Shown here: piece after piece, positions 44,886-57,446 of the stretch
How the letters are laid out: each line of letters starts with the position of its first letter
Numbering within the stretch: the first letter of the stretch is position 1
Assembly: GCF_958298935.1 (NCBI RefSeq)
Contig: NC_084943.1
Span: forward strand, 15,121,001 to 15,185,000
Direction of reading: 5' to 3'
DNA from: Phragmites australis
Lineage: Eukaryota; Streptophyta; Magnoliopsida; Poales; Poaceae
DNA length: 64,000 nucleotides
Made by a program: the position numbers and the translations under genes
The notes under the pieces: model-generated
The model's input: the letters and a program-made list of their open reading frames with translations, nothing else
Database searches by the model: none
What the model was told of the DNA's origin: nothing

Positions 44886-45195
44886 AACCTCCTGTAATTA
44901 TTCTTTTTCCATATGTTACCATTGCGGTAAACTCCCATCTCGAAGGACGCATTCGGTGGGCGCAGCGCAAACAAGTGCAGGCCGTCGTTACTGTCGAAGA
45001 CCCTGATCCACGGCAGCAAGATGAGTCGCAGACAGGCGGGGCCCACCCGCTTTCCAACGTTCTCGTCAGCTCTGCTCCCCCGGCTGTTCGAAAAAAATTT
45101 AAACATCCCCTCCCTCCGTTCGTCCTCCCCTCCTACTCAATCTCCTCATCGGCTCATCGCCGCCGGGATCCAAACGCATCCTCCTCTCAACGTTG
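44886..45195 (+). promoter_or_regulatory. Proximal promoter and 5' leader of the cyclin gene
   Basis: 310 bp between the copia B target duplication and the cyclin ATG. GC rises sharply. The stretch gttcgaaaaaaatttaaac at 45086-45104 and CT-rich leader sequence (45107-45150) are candidate core elements. No canonical M-specific activator motif (AACGG) was confirmed. Confidence 0.4.
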
Positions 45196-48100
45196 ATGTC
45201 GAGCAACGCCGCCTTCCGACGCTCGACGTCGTCGGCAGCGGCCGCGACGGCCAAGCGCCCCGCGGTGGCGGCGGAGAGCGCCGGCGTGGGAGGCAAGGCG
45301 GCCCCAGCGGCGCAGGCCAAGAAGCGCGTCGCGCTCGGAAACATCACCAACGTCGTCGCTGGAGCGGGAGCGGGAGGGGGGAGGGCCATCGGCTCCGGGA
45401 AGGCCTTCGCGGCCCCGGCGAGCACCGCGGTACCGTACTTTTTGATGCTTCTTGGTTGTTCTTGGAATGGATCGAGTGCATTCCTGCTCTTTTCGTCTGG
45501 TGAATCGTTGATGCCTAAATGTGATGTACATTGCTTGAAGCCATCTTCGCCATGGAAATGAGTTATTTTTGGGCAGCTGCAGGAGAGGAGATACGCTGCT
45601 ATTTGTTGGATTTATTATCCATCCATCCAGTAGTATTTATCGTGTTTTTGTTCGTCATCCGACGTTTCTTGGGATATTGTGGCTTGAAAGATTTTTTCTC
45701 TCTTCTTCATCAATCTGATATTCTGATGTGGCGTGTCCTGTCGTTGGCTTAGCTTATGCACAACAGTCCATTTTGCGTTTCACCAGAATCTTACGGATTT
45801 TGTGGTTCCACACCGCAATCTGCAATGAATTTAGCCCATTACTTGTACTGTCCTTTCTCATGCTGAGTTCTAAGACTACGTCTCATGGATTTGTTACGTT
45901 TTCTTGATTGAAATCGTGGGATACATTGATGATCAAAATGCTAGGATGTACCTTATCCTTTTCGCACAAAATGTAGTAGCATTATCAGATGAAATTTTGT
46001 TGTTCACAATGTGTCAATCCTTTGTCTCTGTTTGCGTTGGATTCCTCTCTTGCAATATGATTTTATGCATTCGTAGCGTTGCTGCTAATTCTTGTAATCT
46101 CTTTTTGTACCCAATTAGTGGCGAACCCCAATTTAGAGATTTGAAATAACTTGTTCTTTTTGTTCACAGGAATTGAATCCAGCTACCTCAGCTGCACCAG
46201 TCAAGAAGGGATCCTTGGCAAGTGCTCGTGGTGTTAGCTCTGCTCAGTGTTCTGCTGTGAAATCTGCTTCGACCAAACCTGCTCCAGCTGTATCTCGCCA
46301 TGACAGAGCAACACAAAAGCACAATGTTCCTCCTCCGAAAGTGCCGACTGCTGTGCCTACTGTCGCGCTTGCCATTGCACCCTGCAGCAGCGTTGTGTCT
46401 CCTCTATACTCAGGAGACTCAGTTCCCATTGATGAGACGATGTCAGCTTGCGACTCTAAGAAAAGCCCAGACTTTTCTACATTGGAGACACGGTCTAATG
46501 AACACCTACGTATCTCGGAGGATAGAGACGTTGAAGGTTTGTTTTCCTTGCTGAAATTTCTGTTAGGATTTGTGCTTTATAGTGCATTTGGTTAGTTTTG
46601 GCTCATTTAAAATATATGTCTGATTTTATTTAACAGAAACTAAGTGGAAGAAGAATGCCCCTGCCCCCATGGATGAGGATCCGCAGTTGTGTCCTACTCC
46701 AGCTCCTGACATCTACATGCTCTTGCGTGACGCTGAGGTGGCATATTCTTATCTGAAGCTTTGTCTGTGACAAAATAATTTTCCTCAAATGCTTAACATA
46801 ATAACTATTTTTTAAAAATTCTTAGAGAAGATTTGAAATTTTGCATTGTTTATAATTAATGTTGGAGTTGATGCATCCGTCAACAGATAAAAACTATACA
46901 TCCATTGCACCAAATCAACGAGACCGTAATTTATTTACTGTACTTACGTTTGAGCATATCAGTTCACTTCCCCAGTGTGGTAGAAATAGATTATTGTTTT
47001 CTGAAGTTGTTTTGTCGGTGTATGGACTAAACTGGATTTGATCAAATGAATGTCTAAATCTGATCTGACGAGAAAGTCTTCAATTAGGGCCAGGCAAGCT
47101 CATGATCCATATATACATTCTAGAGTCCTAGAAGACCTGCTTCTTCCCTTTCGATGTATGTTGTTAATAGTACTCACTGCTTTCTAGCAGACCAAGAAAA
47201 GGCCATCAGCGGATTTTATGGAAAGGATTCAAAAGGATGTAACTTCAAGCATGAGGGCTATTTTGATAGACTGGCTTGTGGAAGTAAGCTATAAAGGTTC
47301 ACAAAAAATAAACTTACTTAAAAGCCTAAATTCAATCTTGTTTGACCTAACATTGTATATATGCTTTTTCCTAGTGCAGGTTGCTGAAGAATATCGTCTT
47401 GTTCCAGATACTATATACCTGGCAGTTAACTACATGGATCGTTATCTTTCTGGCAACCAAATCAACCGCCAAAGGCTGCAATTACTTGGCGTTGCTTGCA
47501 TGCTTATAGCTGCGTAAGATCCAGCTAATTCTCCTTTTATTTTTCTTTAAGTTATTGTCACTTAGTATTACACTGTTGGCATACTGAATTTGATATGTTC
47601 ACAACTTCAAATTCAGAAAATATGAAGAGATATGTGCACCCCATGTAGAAGAATTCTGCTACATAACTGACAACACATACTTCAGAGATGAGGTACGTTA
47701 TATGTTACTTTACTTCCAACAGTTCCTTGTTTCTATCTGTTAGATCATGCCATCCAACAGGCCTTATCCGTCGCCATTACTCTCTAAGTTGTACATGTAC
47801 AGGTTTTAGAAATGGAAGCTTCTGTCCTGAATTACCTGAACTTTGAAATGACTGCACCCACAGCAAAATGCTTTTTGAGGTCCTGCTCTTTTCATTTTAT
47901 TAACTTTATGACAATATCACTAAACTTCACTGACTCTTTCCTTGCTTACAATAGGAGATTTGTTCGTGCTGCACAAGTATTTGACAAGGTACTGCTGTTT
48001 TAATCAGCTTCTGCTTACCGGTTGCAATTCCAAAAGTTATATAAATGTTATTGCATTGCACTTACGACCTCTGTTTCTACAGGATCCAGCTTTGCATCTC

Positions 48101-48626
48101 GAGTCCATAGCCAATTATGTCGCTGAGCTATCATTGCTGGAGTACAATCTACTTTCTTACACTCCTTCAATAATAGCTGCGTCAGCTATCTTCTTGGCGA
48201 AATTTATACTCCAGCCAACGAAGTATCCTTGGGTAGGTGGCATCATCATGTTGCCGTTGGCATATACATTTGTAGCAGTTGCCAAATCAAATGTCTGCAT
48301 TGGCTAACATATACTTCTCATTGCAAATTGGAAGCAGAATTCCACCCTTGCCCAGTTCACACAATACAAGCCATCGGAATTATGCGACTGTGTGAAGACA
48401 CTGCACCGCCTTTTCAGTGTTGGTCCTGGGGGTAACCTTACTGCAATCAGAGGAAAGTACAGTCAACATATGGTAACTGGCAGTGCTCCCCAAACTCTTC
48501 AGTTAACAATATTATTGAAAAACTAATGCTGATCCTCTCCTTTTCCTTCCTCAGTACAAATTTGTTGCAAAGATTTACTGTCCAGCGTCAATTCCTACGG
48601 AGTTCTTCCGAGATGCGACGTGCTAG
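45196..48626 (+). CDS. CYCA1: A1-type cyclin (CYCA1-like), 11 exons, 490 aa
   Basis: Exons: 45196-45429, 46170-46536, 46637-46737, 47191-47283, 47380-47513, 47617-47692, 47803-47879, 47955-47988, 48083-48232, 48338-48472, 48555-48626. All junctions are GT-AG and the 1,473 nt form one open frame. N-terminus: MSSNAAFRRSTSSAAAA, then a destruction box RVALGNITN (Arg44, Leu47, Asn52). Cyclin box: MRAILIDWLVEVAEEYRLVP (from about residue 255), NYMDRYLSGNQINRQRLQLL, YEEICAPHVEEFCYITDNTY; a second cyclin fold contains LSLLEYNLLSY and ends FFRDATC. These match remembered rice CYCA1;4-type proteins throughout. Role: activates a CDK at S to G2/M; removed by APC/C through the D-box; nuclear. The spacer after DEDPQLC is shorter than in the rice protein as I recall it. 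3' UTR follows from 48627. Confidence 0.93.
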
Positions 48627-48984
48627 AGGGGAAGCAGCCCAGGAGTAGTTACAGTTGCTTACTGAATTCTTCCTCTTATGGCTCAAACCTCAAATGCCAG
48701 GTTGCACCGGACATCTGTGCAGCTGGTTCGTTAATGCAGAAGGTGCTGATGGCCCCTGTTATTTCAGGTGATTGGCAGATTGTAGGTTCTAGGCCGCTCT
48801 CGAGTGTTTGTGATATGTGATGACACTATGACAGCGGTGTGCTCCTTTGTCTTCCTGAGAGAATGCACCTATTTGACCCATGTTTTTTTTCATGTAAATT
48901 GGAGTCCTGCAGCAAAGCATAACATCTCGTTTGTAATATCATAAGACTGGGTGTCACAGGACTGCTCGCCTGATACCTTCATAA
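48627..48984 (+). other. 3' UTR of the cyclin gene and flank
   Basis: No coding potential of note. T-rich segments (catgtttttttt near 48880) and gtttgtaatatcataag may mark the 3' end of the transcript. Polyadenylation position uncertain. Confidence 0.45.
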
Positions 48985-50828
48985 GGGCATGAACAAACAG
49001 TCAGGTGTTTAAGAAAAAAGAGCGTTAAACACCTATATAAAAATTATAATTTCTAATACAAATAAAGACACAAGTATTTAAATATGATTAATAATTATCT
49101 TGTTATTAATAATATAAGCAACGGTGTTTAATTAAGCATCTTGCCTTTCACATAAGCACTTATGCTACGGTAGTTGAGAAAAATCTAGTTTTTTTCTATA
49201 AGCATATCCTCAAAGAATCTCATTATACATGCTGTAGGGATCAATGACGTTCTAAAAGAGGAGTGAATAAGAACACTTAGAAATCAATATCTCTAAAAAC
49301 TTTACAAGATAAATTTATTTTAATTTCTATCTAAATGTGTTCTAAGTTTATCCAGTATGTCTACTTTACCGCTTAAGAGGGATACAACCTATTCTAGCAA
49401 GTTAAATTGTAAGTATGTAAATACGGAAACGTAAATAAGATAGAGAGATAAACTTGGTACAAGAGATTTTTTATCTCGTGCTATCAGTGACACACAAGTC
49501 ATCCCTAGTCAATGTTGGAGCTTCACAAAGGATATGTTCTCGATTGTCATGTCTCTTTCGGTCACGGCTCTTGAGCTACAAAATCACCAAGATAAGGTCT
49601 CAAGCACGATGAGCCACCAATACGAGGTCTCACCACTAATCTCTCTTCCGATCACTTGTACGCCGTCTTCACTTCGGAGCTTTAGTCACAAAGATAAAGG
49701 CATCCGCTCTCTGCACAATCTTTTTACCGCTGCTCCACACTAAATTAGAGGGTCAATAAGTTATCGGTAAGTCACCAAGACTCTAAGGTACTGGCATACC
49801 TCTCGGTACACAGTTAGATCACTCCTTCATCCACTCTCTAGATTGCAGCACCGAAGAACACTTCTCTCTATGCCTATAAACACTAATCATTTTCTAATAG
49901 TGTGCTTTAATTATCTTGGATGAACACTTTAAGCACTTTAGTGGTTTGGATATGTTCTCAAGTGTGTATGAGCTTTCTCTGGACTCCAACAGCTTCAAAT
50001 GAACGAGTGGAGGGGTATTTATAACCTCAACCCTGTAGACTAGCTATTGCTCCAACGGCTCAACTTTACTGTAAACACTGGATGATACGGTGACAACAGT
50101 AGTACAAGTACCAAACCATCCGTTCAATACAACATCAACAACTAGCCATTGGAATCCTACTCAAATACATTCTGAACACCAGATTATCCGGTGTATCCTT
50201 CACTTTCATCATCGGATTATCAGGTGTGTTGTCTTGCGCCAAGCTGAGCCACTTCTTCTTTGTGCAATTAGTTCGTTGTGTAGACCCTCGTACCACCAGA
50301 CCATCTGATCTGTTGATCTTCATCTTCTACTGAGGCTTTGACATCTTGCTGGAAAACACTTCGATGTGTTAACTTCTTCATCACCGGACGATCCGGTGGG
50401 TTAAAATCTTTCCTTCCCTCATTCGCACAGCTTCTGTTAAATGCTCCGGTGTAGGCATCCGATGTGTAGTACTCTGATCACCGAATCATCCGATGAGGTC
50501 TTTATTTTCCTCTTCTGAGTGAAAACACTTCGGTGTGTATAGCCTTATGAGTATTGGACCATCCGGTGAATATAAAACACACCCGGGAGAAATACTTCGG
50601 TGTGTACAAAGTCCTGAGCACCGGACCATCCGATGTAATTATTTTTCCTGTGACTTATTCAATTCGATCTAAATTTTATCCTGGCTTCGATGATTTCTTC
50701 ATATATTACATTTATAGAACCTATTACTATATATTCTTGATAAATATGTTAGTTTTAATAATTATATTATCATTAATTATTAAAATTACAATAATGATCT
50801 AATAAAGATATTTTCGCTACGTATGCTC
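48985..50828. mobile_element. Tourist-like MITE split by a solo LTR
   Basis: Left end gggcatgaacaa (after TAA at 48982-48984) and right end ...catgctc (before TAA at 50829-50831) form an inverted repeat when the right end is reverse complemented (gagcatgtataa). MITE sequence is 48985-49232 plus 50827-50828 (about 250 bp), AT-rich. The interior from 49233 to 50821 is a SIRE-like LTR. Confidence 0.65.
49233..50821 (-). mobile_element. Solo LTR of a SIRE/Maximus-like copia (copy 3)
   Basis: Homologous to the LTRs at 1529-3129 and 39417-41054. Left edge tgtagggatcaatgacgttc; right edge attttcgctacg. Flanked by catgc (49228-49232) and tatgc (50822-50826), a 5-bp duplication with one difference. 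Contains the accggaccatccggtg-type palindrome cluster (50080-50640). No internal element sequence remains. Confidence 0.82.
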
Positions 50829-50831
50829 TAA

Positions 50832-51795
50832 GAGCACCAAAATTTAACAGTGCTCAATCGGACCCAGTCTTTACTTTCTGCCTCTTGTCCTTGAGTTATA
50901 ATAACTGATGCAGTGTCGGAGTTACATATTCCATTTAATAAAGATATGCAAAGGCTCTCTTTACCTAAGTTTGGTTTGATTTTTCTGTCATGAGAATTTT
51001 TTTTGTTTGAGTCAGCCTACAGAAAATGATGTTTGAGGTTGAAAGTGTTTTGCTTACCTTCTAGCCTCTTTGGACGGATCTTTCTGGCTGTTTCGGTCAA
51101 TGGAATAACCGCGTGTCATCTTTACCTTACCTGCAATACCTTCCTACTTAGTGCGGCGGGTGCGGATCCAGTGGCACTAGATACGGAGGAGGCAGGCAGG
51201 GAAAAAAAAAAATCTATGGAGGCGTGCTGCAAATCCTTCCGTATACGTCGATCTCAAAGACGTAGCTAGGGACGAGCCGAGACGCGGACGATCCAGCCGA
51301 GCGAGCGCAACTTACTTTCCTGAGCTGAGCTCATGCAGCCTAACGGGAAAAAGGTCCATGCAAATCCAGCGCCAGGTCCAACGCATGCGAGGTTGAAGCG
51401 TCGTCCTCGCGATAGGTCCATCGAGCTGCAGGCTTCCTCGTGCGCGAGATCGCTGCCCGCCGAGCAGGCCGGCGCTGCTGAGATCGCCGAGGTTGTCACC
51501 GCTGATGAGATGACGCTCGTCCCCTGCCGAGCAGGCTGGCACCGTCGAGATCACCGAGGCTACCGGTTCTGATGAGATGACGTTTATCCCTACCGAGATA
51601 GTCGAGTAAGGGGGGCTCTAGTCTTAAAAAAAGATAGCCGAGGCTGCTGCAGTTGATGTCCACGACGTCCTGCGGCAACAAGCCCTTGTTCAAGGATGGC
51701 AAGGGTTGCGGCTCATGCTCCCATGTAAAGTGTAAGTACGCAAATTAATTATTATCTAGCCATAATTAACTGTGTAATTATTCCAGAACATTAAA
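50832..51795. other. Intergenic, no gene recognised
   Basis: 50850-51150 AT-rich; 51150-51720 GC-rich with a loose internal duplication (ctgatgagatgacgctcgtc at 51501 and ctgatgagatgacgtttatc at 51569). ORFs on both strands (51033-51269, 51266-51572) look non-coding. Confidence 0.35.
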
Positions 51796-52150
51796 CACTA
51801 CTACACAAAACGTCATCACAGGCGAGTGATAACACCTTTTTCACAGGTGTTTAGCGCACCTACCTGAGACCGAAGGCCTGTGAAAATAAACGATTTTCAC
51901 AGACGCAAAATAGACCGCCTGTGGAAAACCATTTCTACGACCGGTTGGCTTAAGAAACCACATGTAAAAATAGATTTCTACAAAATTTCCACAGGCGGTT
52001 GACTTAAGAAACCACCTGTGGAAATCCATTTTCACAAGCAGTTCCTTAAGTCAACCACCTGAATTTCCACAGGCGGCCTACTTTAGTTGCCACCTATAGA
52101 TATAAAGATTTCCACAGACGGTTCCGTAAGAGAACCGTCTGTGGTATGTA
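51796..52150. repeat. CACTA terminus and subterminal repeats
   Basis: Starts with the CACTA terminal motif, preceded by aaa as a possible 3-bp duplication. About eight copies, in both orientations, of a 15-20 bp motif related to tttccacaggcggttgactt; neighbouring copies form hairpins such as tttccacaggcggtt ... aaccacctgtggaaa. Known role of such repeats in En/Spm: binding of the element's TnpA-type protein. Confidence 0.85.
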
Positions 52151-52589
52151 TTTCTTTCAAAAAAAAAATAATGAGCATATATTTTATTCCCTTCAGATTT
52201 CACATAGTTTCAATACAGATTTCAACATCACAGATTTCAATAGCATAAAAAATTTCACAAAATTTAATATTTAACACAAGTACAATAATATTCACAACAT
52301 CACAAACCTATATTGCTAAGAGTCTTTCCTCTCCCACTCACAAAGCTTCGGATGGCTAGCTAATTCGCCTCCGTGATCAAAGAATCTGCCACTCTTGTGG
52401 ATGACTTCATGCATAATAAATCGGTACATATCACGTTGGACATTTTGGATATCTTCGTCTATGAGAGATTAGTTGGTACGTTGGATCATCCGTGCCTGAA
52501 ATGGAAACACAACTAAAAGAGTTAAAACACTACTGACAATGAAAATATAACCAAATAAGAATGTGCAGACGCAATGATGAGTTACGTCC

Positions 52590-55500
52590 TCATGGTTCGT
52601 TGTGTACCTCCCATTTACCCTAAGAAATTGGCAAACATAGTATCCACAAAGAACGCTATTGAAACCTTGCTTGTGGCACTACAAATAGAAACACAACGTA
52701 TTCGTTAGTTCAATAAGAGTCTTCGTCATAAAAGTGAGATACAAGCATTAGAAGTGTGTTATTATCGGAAAGTGTGTATGGACCGTCATCGCATCCGTCT
52801 TGTCTGTATCGTGTATCCCACATTTCGTTACGTACCACTTGAAGGCCCTATTCGAATACTAATAAGTAATTATTAATTCATAAATGATTTATAAGAATTT
52901 TACGTATGGAGATTTCATTTACCTCTGTATAACATCAATGAAATCTTGGTAGGATTTTTGTTCAAGATCGGCTGAGTCAAGGACCACAATTTTGCTAGAC
53001 TTCAGCATCAACATTATACAAATATAGTGGTTGCTACATGAATACTTATGTTAGATTCTTGATCGATCAATTAAGTTGAATACTTATGTTAGGTTCATGA
53101 CATATCGCACTTGCTTAAAGTTGTAGGGAGCCAAGATGTAGTCCTTGTCCTGCATTTCTAGCATAGTCCTTCCTATGTAGACTGACATTTCGAGCTTTTT
53201 TGTTTTGGTCAAATCTCTTATGACCCTTGATTTCTCCTTGTTACTCTTTCCTTTAATCTTGGGGTCATCAGTCCTCAAGTTCATGATCATGTTAGGCTGG
53301 GAAATTCGTTGCGGGTTAATGAATTCGACGGGCCTCTTCAACTTTTCCGTATCGCTAAATTGCATCCTACAGAACAAGTCACTAGTCATTAGCTTCTATA
53401 GCATATATTGGTAGATATATAAACGTAGGGATAGATTGTAGGCACTTACAGGCACCACATGCTTATGAGATAGATGTCGAGTTTTTCACGGCGCAACAAA
53501 GCGTGCATATCCTTAAAATCCATCATGAGATAGGAGTCTCCGCTTAGATAAACATTAGCGGGGACAAAAGCAGTGATCATGGAGAACCTTGCACGACATG
53601 CCCTCATGTACCATTCGTGGAATTTCCTCATCTCCCATGGACCTTCTTGGAGTTGAAACGATGGCAGAAATAGCTTGCCATGCTCATATTTCTCAGGAAC
53701 ATCCAGTGTAGGCAAGAAATCCATCTAAGAGGTACTTAATATTTTGCCGATCTCTTTCGCGAGATCGCCCTTCGTTGTAGATTCCTGAGCGGATGATGCC
53801 TTTGCTTTTGATGAGGTCAGAAGCCACCTCTTCACCGGATCAGGTAGAGTCTTTTCGTATGGGGTAACCATGACAGGGACTCTCTGATGCTCAGGTGAAT
53901 GTGGTGGAGGCGCAGACACTGGAGACAGAGATGCCGGAGTCGCAGACACTGGAGGTGGAGGTGCTGGAGTCGCAGACAGTGAAGCATGATGCGAAGATGC
54001 CTGAGGCGGAGATATTGGCCGTGGGGGCGAAGGTGTCTGAGGCGGAGAGGCTTGACCCTGGGGCGGAGGTGTCTGAGGTGGAGAGGCTCGGCTCTGGGGT
54101 AGAGGTGCCTAAGGTAGAGATGCTGGGCACGGGGACGGTCGTGACGCTGGCGATTGTGACTTTTGACGACTGAAGATGATATCCCAGGCCACAGAATGAA
54201 GTTGCCAACAGCCTCATCGAGAAGCTCGATACCCTTAGGTGTGCTGATGTCTAGCTTGTACTTCATGAAAAGCAGCTGTACCGAGTCCACTTGTACCTTG
54301 GCGTAACCGGCCGAAATGTCTTGATTGTGAAACATACGGCCTGGAATGGCCTGGCCCGTGGCAGCCTCAACAGTGAAGTCTCTCTTGCTGACCGGAACAT
54401 GTAGCATGCAGGGGGTAGCCTCTGTGATATCATCCACATGATATCTCTGGTTATCGGCTTGCGTGGACCCGACGCTACTCTGAAAGCCTAGGCTGGTTGG
54501 TTGCTCTATCAGCATTAATGCCCCCCTTTCCTTCTCCTTTTCATTCCACATCTTCATGAATTGGACCTTGACCTGTTCTTGTATATGTTCCTCTAGGGTC
54601 TTCTTATATCTATTACGGGTCTTATACTGGCCTGCGGCGTCCGGGAACCCATGCTTCTAGGCCACTTTTGATCCGATGTCTCGAGTGCGACCCGAGTGTT
54701 CCATGTTCCCCAGGGCCTTGGTAAGCAGGTCATTCTCCCTGTCGGGCTCTAGAGACCCTTCCTTAGCAATTCTTTGAATGGTCTGGGTCACCTCCATGGT
54801 CTCATGACTATTGAAGGCTAAGTCCCCAGACTCGGTTCGTCGTGACCGAGCGTAGACCTAGTTCCTGCTTCACTCATCACAATTTTCTAAAGGGTTCGGT
54901 TTTCCAGCCCAGGCAACCTCTTCTTCTTGCCTCCTCCACTCAGGAATTTTGGGGGCGTACCCAGACGAGCGCAAGTGATGGTGGTGCTTGTTCTTCTTCG
55001 CAAGGTGCTTCAACGATTCACCCAATTTGATGGCCTCAGGTGTGGTCTTCTGCCTAACAAACTCTTCCCATTGGTCTGGCGTAATCTTTCCGTATTTATT
55101 AAAGGGTACCAGGTTCTTCTCCACAAAGTCATTATTCAGCTCACTCTTCCAGCCCCGGAAGCTCTTTCCCATAGTTTTCAATGCATTCTGTTTGGCGGTT
55201 TTCTCTGTTCCCGAGGAGAATCGGATGGTTCTCTACAATGTTGCCCATAGGAACTCCTTCGTCTCATCCGACAGCAACCGCCAATCAGTTATAGTGATTG
55301 GGACGTACTCCTTGACAAGAAATATGCAACTGTTATGGAATTTGGCGCAGGCCTCACGAGGTGCAACAGGCTCCCCTTCAACACCGACCTGTGTTATTAT
55401 ATAAATGCCGGACGACAACTTGTTTCTGCTACGCTCGACCCTTCTTCATTTCAGTGTAGGCCCAGAGGGACCCGAAGTTTTGGGCACAGAGGTAGCGGTG

Positions 55501-55877
55501 GGTTGTGGCGCAGATGATCGACGTGAAGATCTTTGCACCCTCACCCTCTAGAGAAAAAAAAGTAGAGTTGACATGAACAAAAGATATTCCTCCATTTAAG
55601 AAGTATAAAATGCATTGACTTAACTAAATACCTCTTCGGCGGGATCGTAGTCGTTGTCACTTTCCCGACGTCGGATCTCCCGATCGCACGGAACAAGGCT
55701 CGGACTGTGATACGAGCCCGAGCTTTCGCTGCTGTCGGAGGAGGATGGCTGATACGGGCTTGGGCTCCTATCCGACCTCCTACTTGCATCCACCCCATCT
55801 TGTATCGGGACGTCCTCTATTGGGAGCGGCCTCTGTGCCGGGGCGCCCTCTATTGGGAGTGGCCTCTTAGGCTCCAT
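52590..55877 (-). pseudogene. CACTA transposase-associated gene: Transposase_24-like region plus Ulp1-type cysteine protease region
   Basis: Minus-strand pieces in order: 55877 start MEPKRPLPIEGAPAQRPLPI (Ser/Pro-rich). 55418-55233, EGEPVAPREACAKFHNSC and DWRLLSDETKEFLWATL. 55181-54870, SFRGWKSELNNDFVEKNLVP, ITPDQWEEFVRQKT, HHHHLRSSGYAPKIPEW (Transposase_24). 54557-53730, a low-complexity repeat region. 53724-53446, LPSFQLQEGPWEMRKFHEWY. 53371-53084. Then a C48-like protease region with HYICI (catalytic His), VVLDSAD (Asp) and [12 protein letters not shown] (Cys, about 52650). The triad is visible. The frame is spread over several segments; some gaps are plausible introns, but stops were not all resolved, so function is uncertain. 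Confidence 0.7.
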
Positions 55878-55936
55878 GGTACTTACTCGATAACTTAATT
55901 ATTGTTACATAGAAAGATGCAATAATATTATTTTAG

Positions 55937-56046
55937 AGGAAAGAAAAGGAATCAATGTATGTGTTTTAAATATTTCGTATAGGAAAGAAAAGGAATCAAT
56001 GTATGTGTTTTAAATATTTCATATAGGAAAGAAAAGGAATCAGGTG
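55937..56046. repeat. 44-bp tandem repeat, about 2.5 copies
   Basis: Unit beginning aggaaagaaaaggaatcaat starts at 55937, 55981 and 56025; the first two are nearly identical (one base differs near the end: ttcgtat / ttcatat). Confidence 0.85.
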
Positions 56047-56585
56047 GCATTATTATTGAGCCATATTTAATTCAACTAACTATTTCGTTTTTCTTAGTCT
56101 ACATTTTTTGAAGCAAATTGTTGATAAATTCTGATGACATTTGGACATATCCATGTTGACATTTTTGAAGCAATAATTCAACGAAGAATGATTTAAGTTT
56201 GCACAAACATGAAGTTTCCATCAAGCATGACAAACATGATGTCAGAGGTAGTTCTTGTTGCACACCGTTCTTAAGACTATAAACACACATAACAATAGAT
56301 GGGCACCATAAATAATTTTCAAAATAGTTCAAGAGATAATTTTGTGAGAGCTATATATATCAATGTAAGAGAACCAAATTAAGGAGAGCTAATACTCTTA
56401 TTCTTTTAATTCGTCGCACTAACTCAATGCGAGTGCATCATTAATCATGATTACATGCATTGAAATTACAGAACAACGTGTACAGCAACAAAAAATGATA
56501 GAGAATGACTCTACTTGAGACACGCTGTTTTTTATTCGCACTATTTTGGTTTTTGCTCATTGGTTTTATCTGAAATACCTTTCAG

Positions 56586-57065
56586 GCAAAGAAAGCTGGG
56601 TCGCAGCTGAAAAGCTGCATTGTTGCACACAAACCTGTGGTTGAGTGTGCAGGACTTATTGAAGAATTGGAAAATCAAATTTCTACAATCATTCAAGAAG
56701 AAAGGTTAGCTCCTAGCCGTTTCGTGGTAGACTTTTGTTTGAACTATGTGAATAATTTACATCCTTCGAATTTTTGGGAGGAAAGAGCTATACGAAAAGC
56801 TGAAATGGAAGTCACAAAGGTTAATCTTCTAAAAGTCCCATTTTATTCTCAATAAATTTGTTGCCTTTAAATGCCAATTAGTTTATCAGAAATCAGTTTA
56901 AACATTCTGGATGGCTATATATATTTACACTTTTCTTTGCCATTACATATTTGAATCTATCAGGCAGAAAATATGATAGCTCATAAGGAAGAGATATATT
57001 CACATCCAAAGCGAACCTGGTTTGCTACTACAAGGGAAAAGATGCTTTTGGCAAAGGCTACTAAA
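56586..57065 (+). pseudogene. Fragment of a DEAD-box RNA helicase gene (RH28/DDX27-like C-terminal region)
   Basis: Three exon-like segments with introns retained: 56586-56704 (AKKAGSQLKSCIVAHKPVVE, LIEELENQISTIIQEER), 56777-56819 (EERAIRKAEMEVTK) and 56964-57065 (AENMIAHKEEIYSHPKRTWF, ATTREKMLLAKATK). This matches the segment after the helicase core of plant RH28-type nucleolar helicases as I remember them. Segments 1 and 3 keep ag/gt borders; segment 2 has a ttttg where an acceptor ag should be. No helicase core motifs precede it. It lies between CACTA genes on the opposite strand, so it is most likely a captured gene fragment. Confidence 0.75.
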
Positions 57066-57446
57066 GTAAGTTCATCCTAACTTTTTTATGTGCAATATAT
57101 TTATCGCTTTTTTGGCGAGGTGTTATGCATTTATCTGACACCAATTGCATTTACAGTGTCTTAAACAACACATATTATTCTTGTGTATATGTATTATATG
57201 CATGATATTTGATGTCCATAATACTTTTGGTTAACTGGTTATTCCTATATGGATGGCAATAGCATACATACATTGATTAACCAAAACTTCCATACATGCA
57301 GTATTAACCAAAACTTCACTTAGGTGACCACTTGTTTTGCATGTGGCATTTCATCGAACATATGGCATGCACAACTGAATATACAAAGCTTCTTAATCTA
57401 TTTGCTTCATCATGATAGCAGGCATTACAACCCTACTCTCCTGACA

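Noticed and set aside
45021..45531. Alternative ORFs overlapping cyclin exon 1 (160 aa plus, 108 and 114 aa minus)
   Set aside because: Shadow frames of the GC-rich first exon; only the frame from 45196 joins to the cyclin exons.
53832..54557. 241-residue minus ORF with HLRLRHL repeats
   Set aside because: Its first half belongs to the CACTA Ulp1-type gene, but the repeated tail is the wrong frame of a Ser/Thr/Pro-rich repeat (53891-54217 in another frame).
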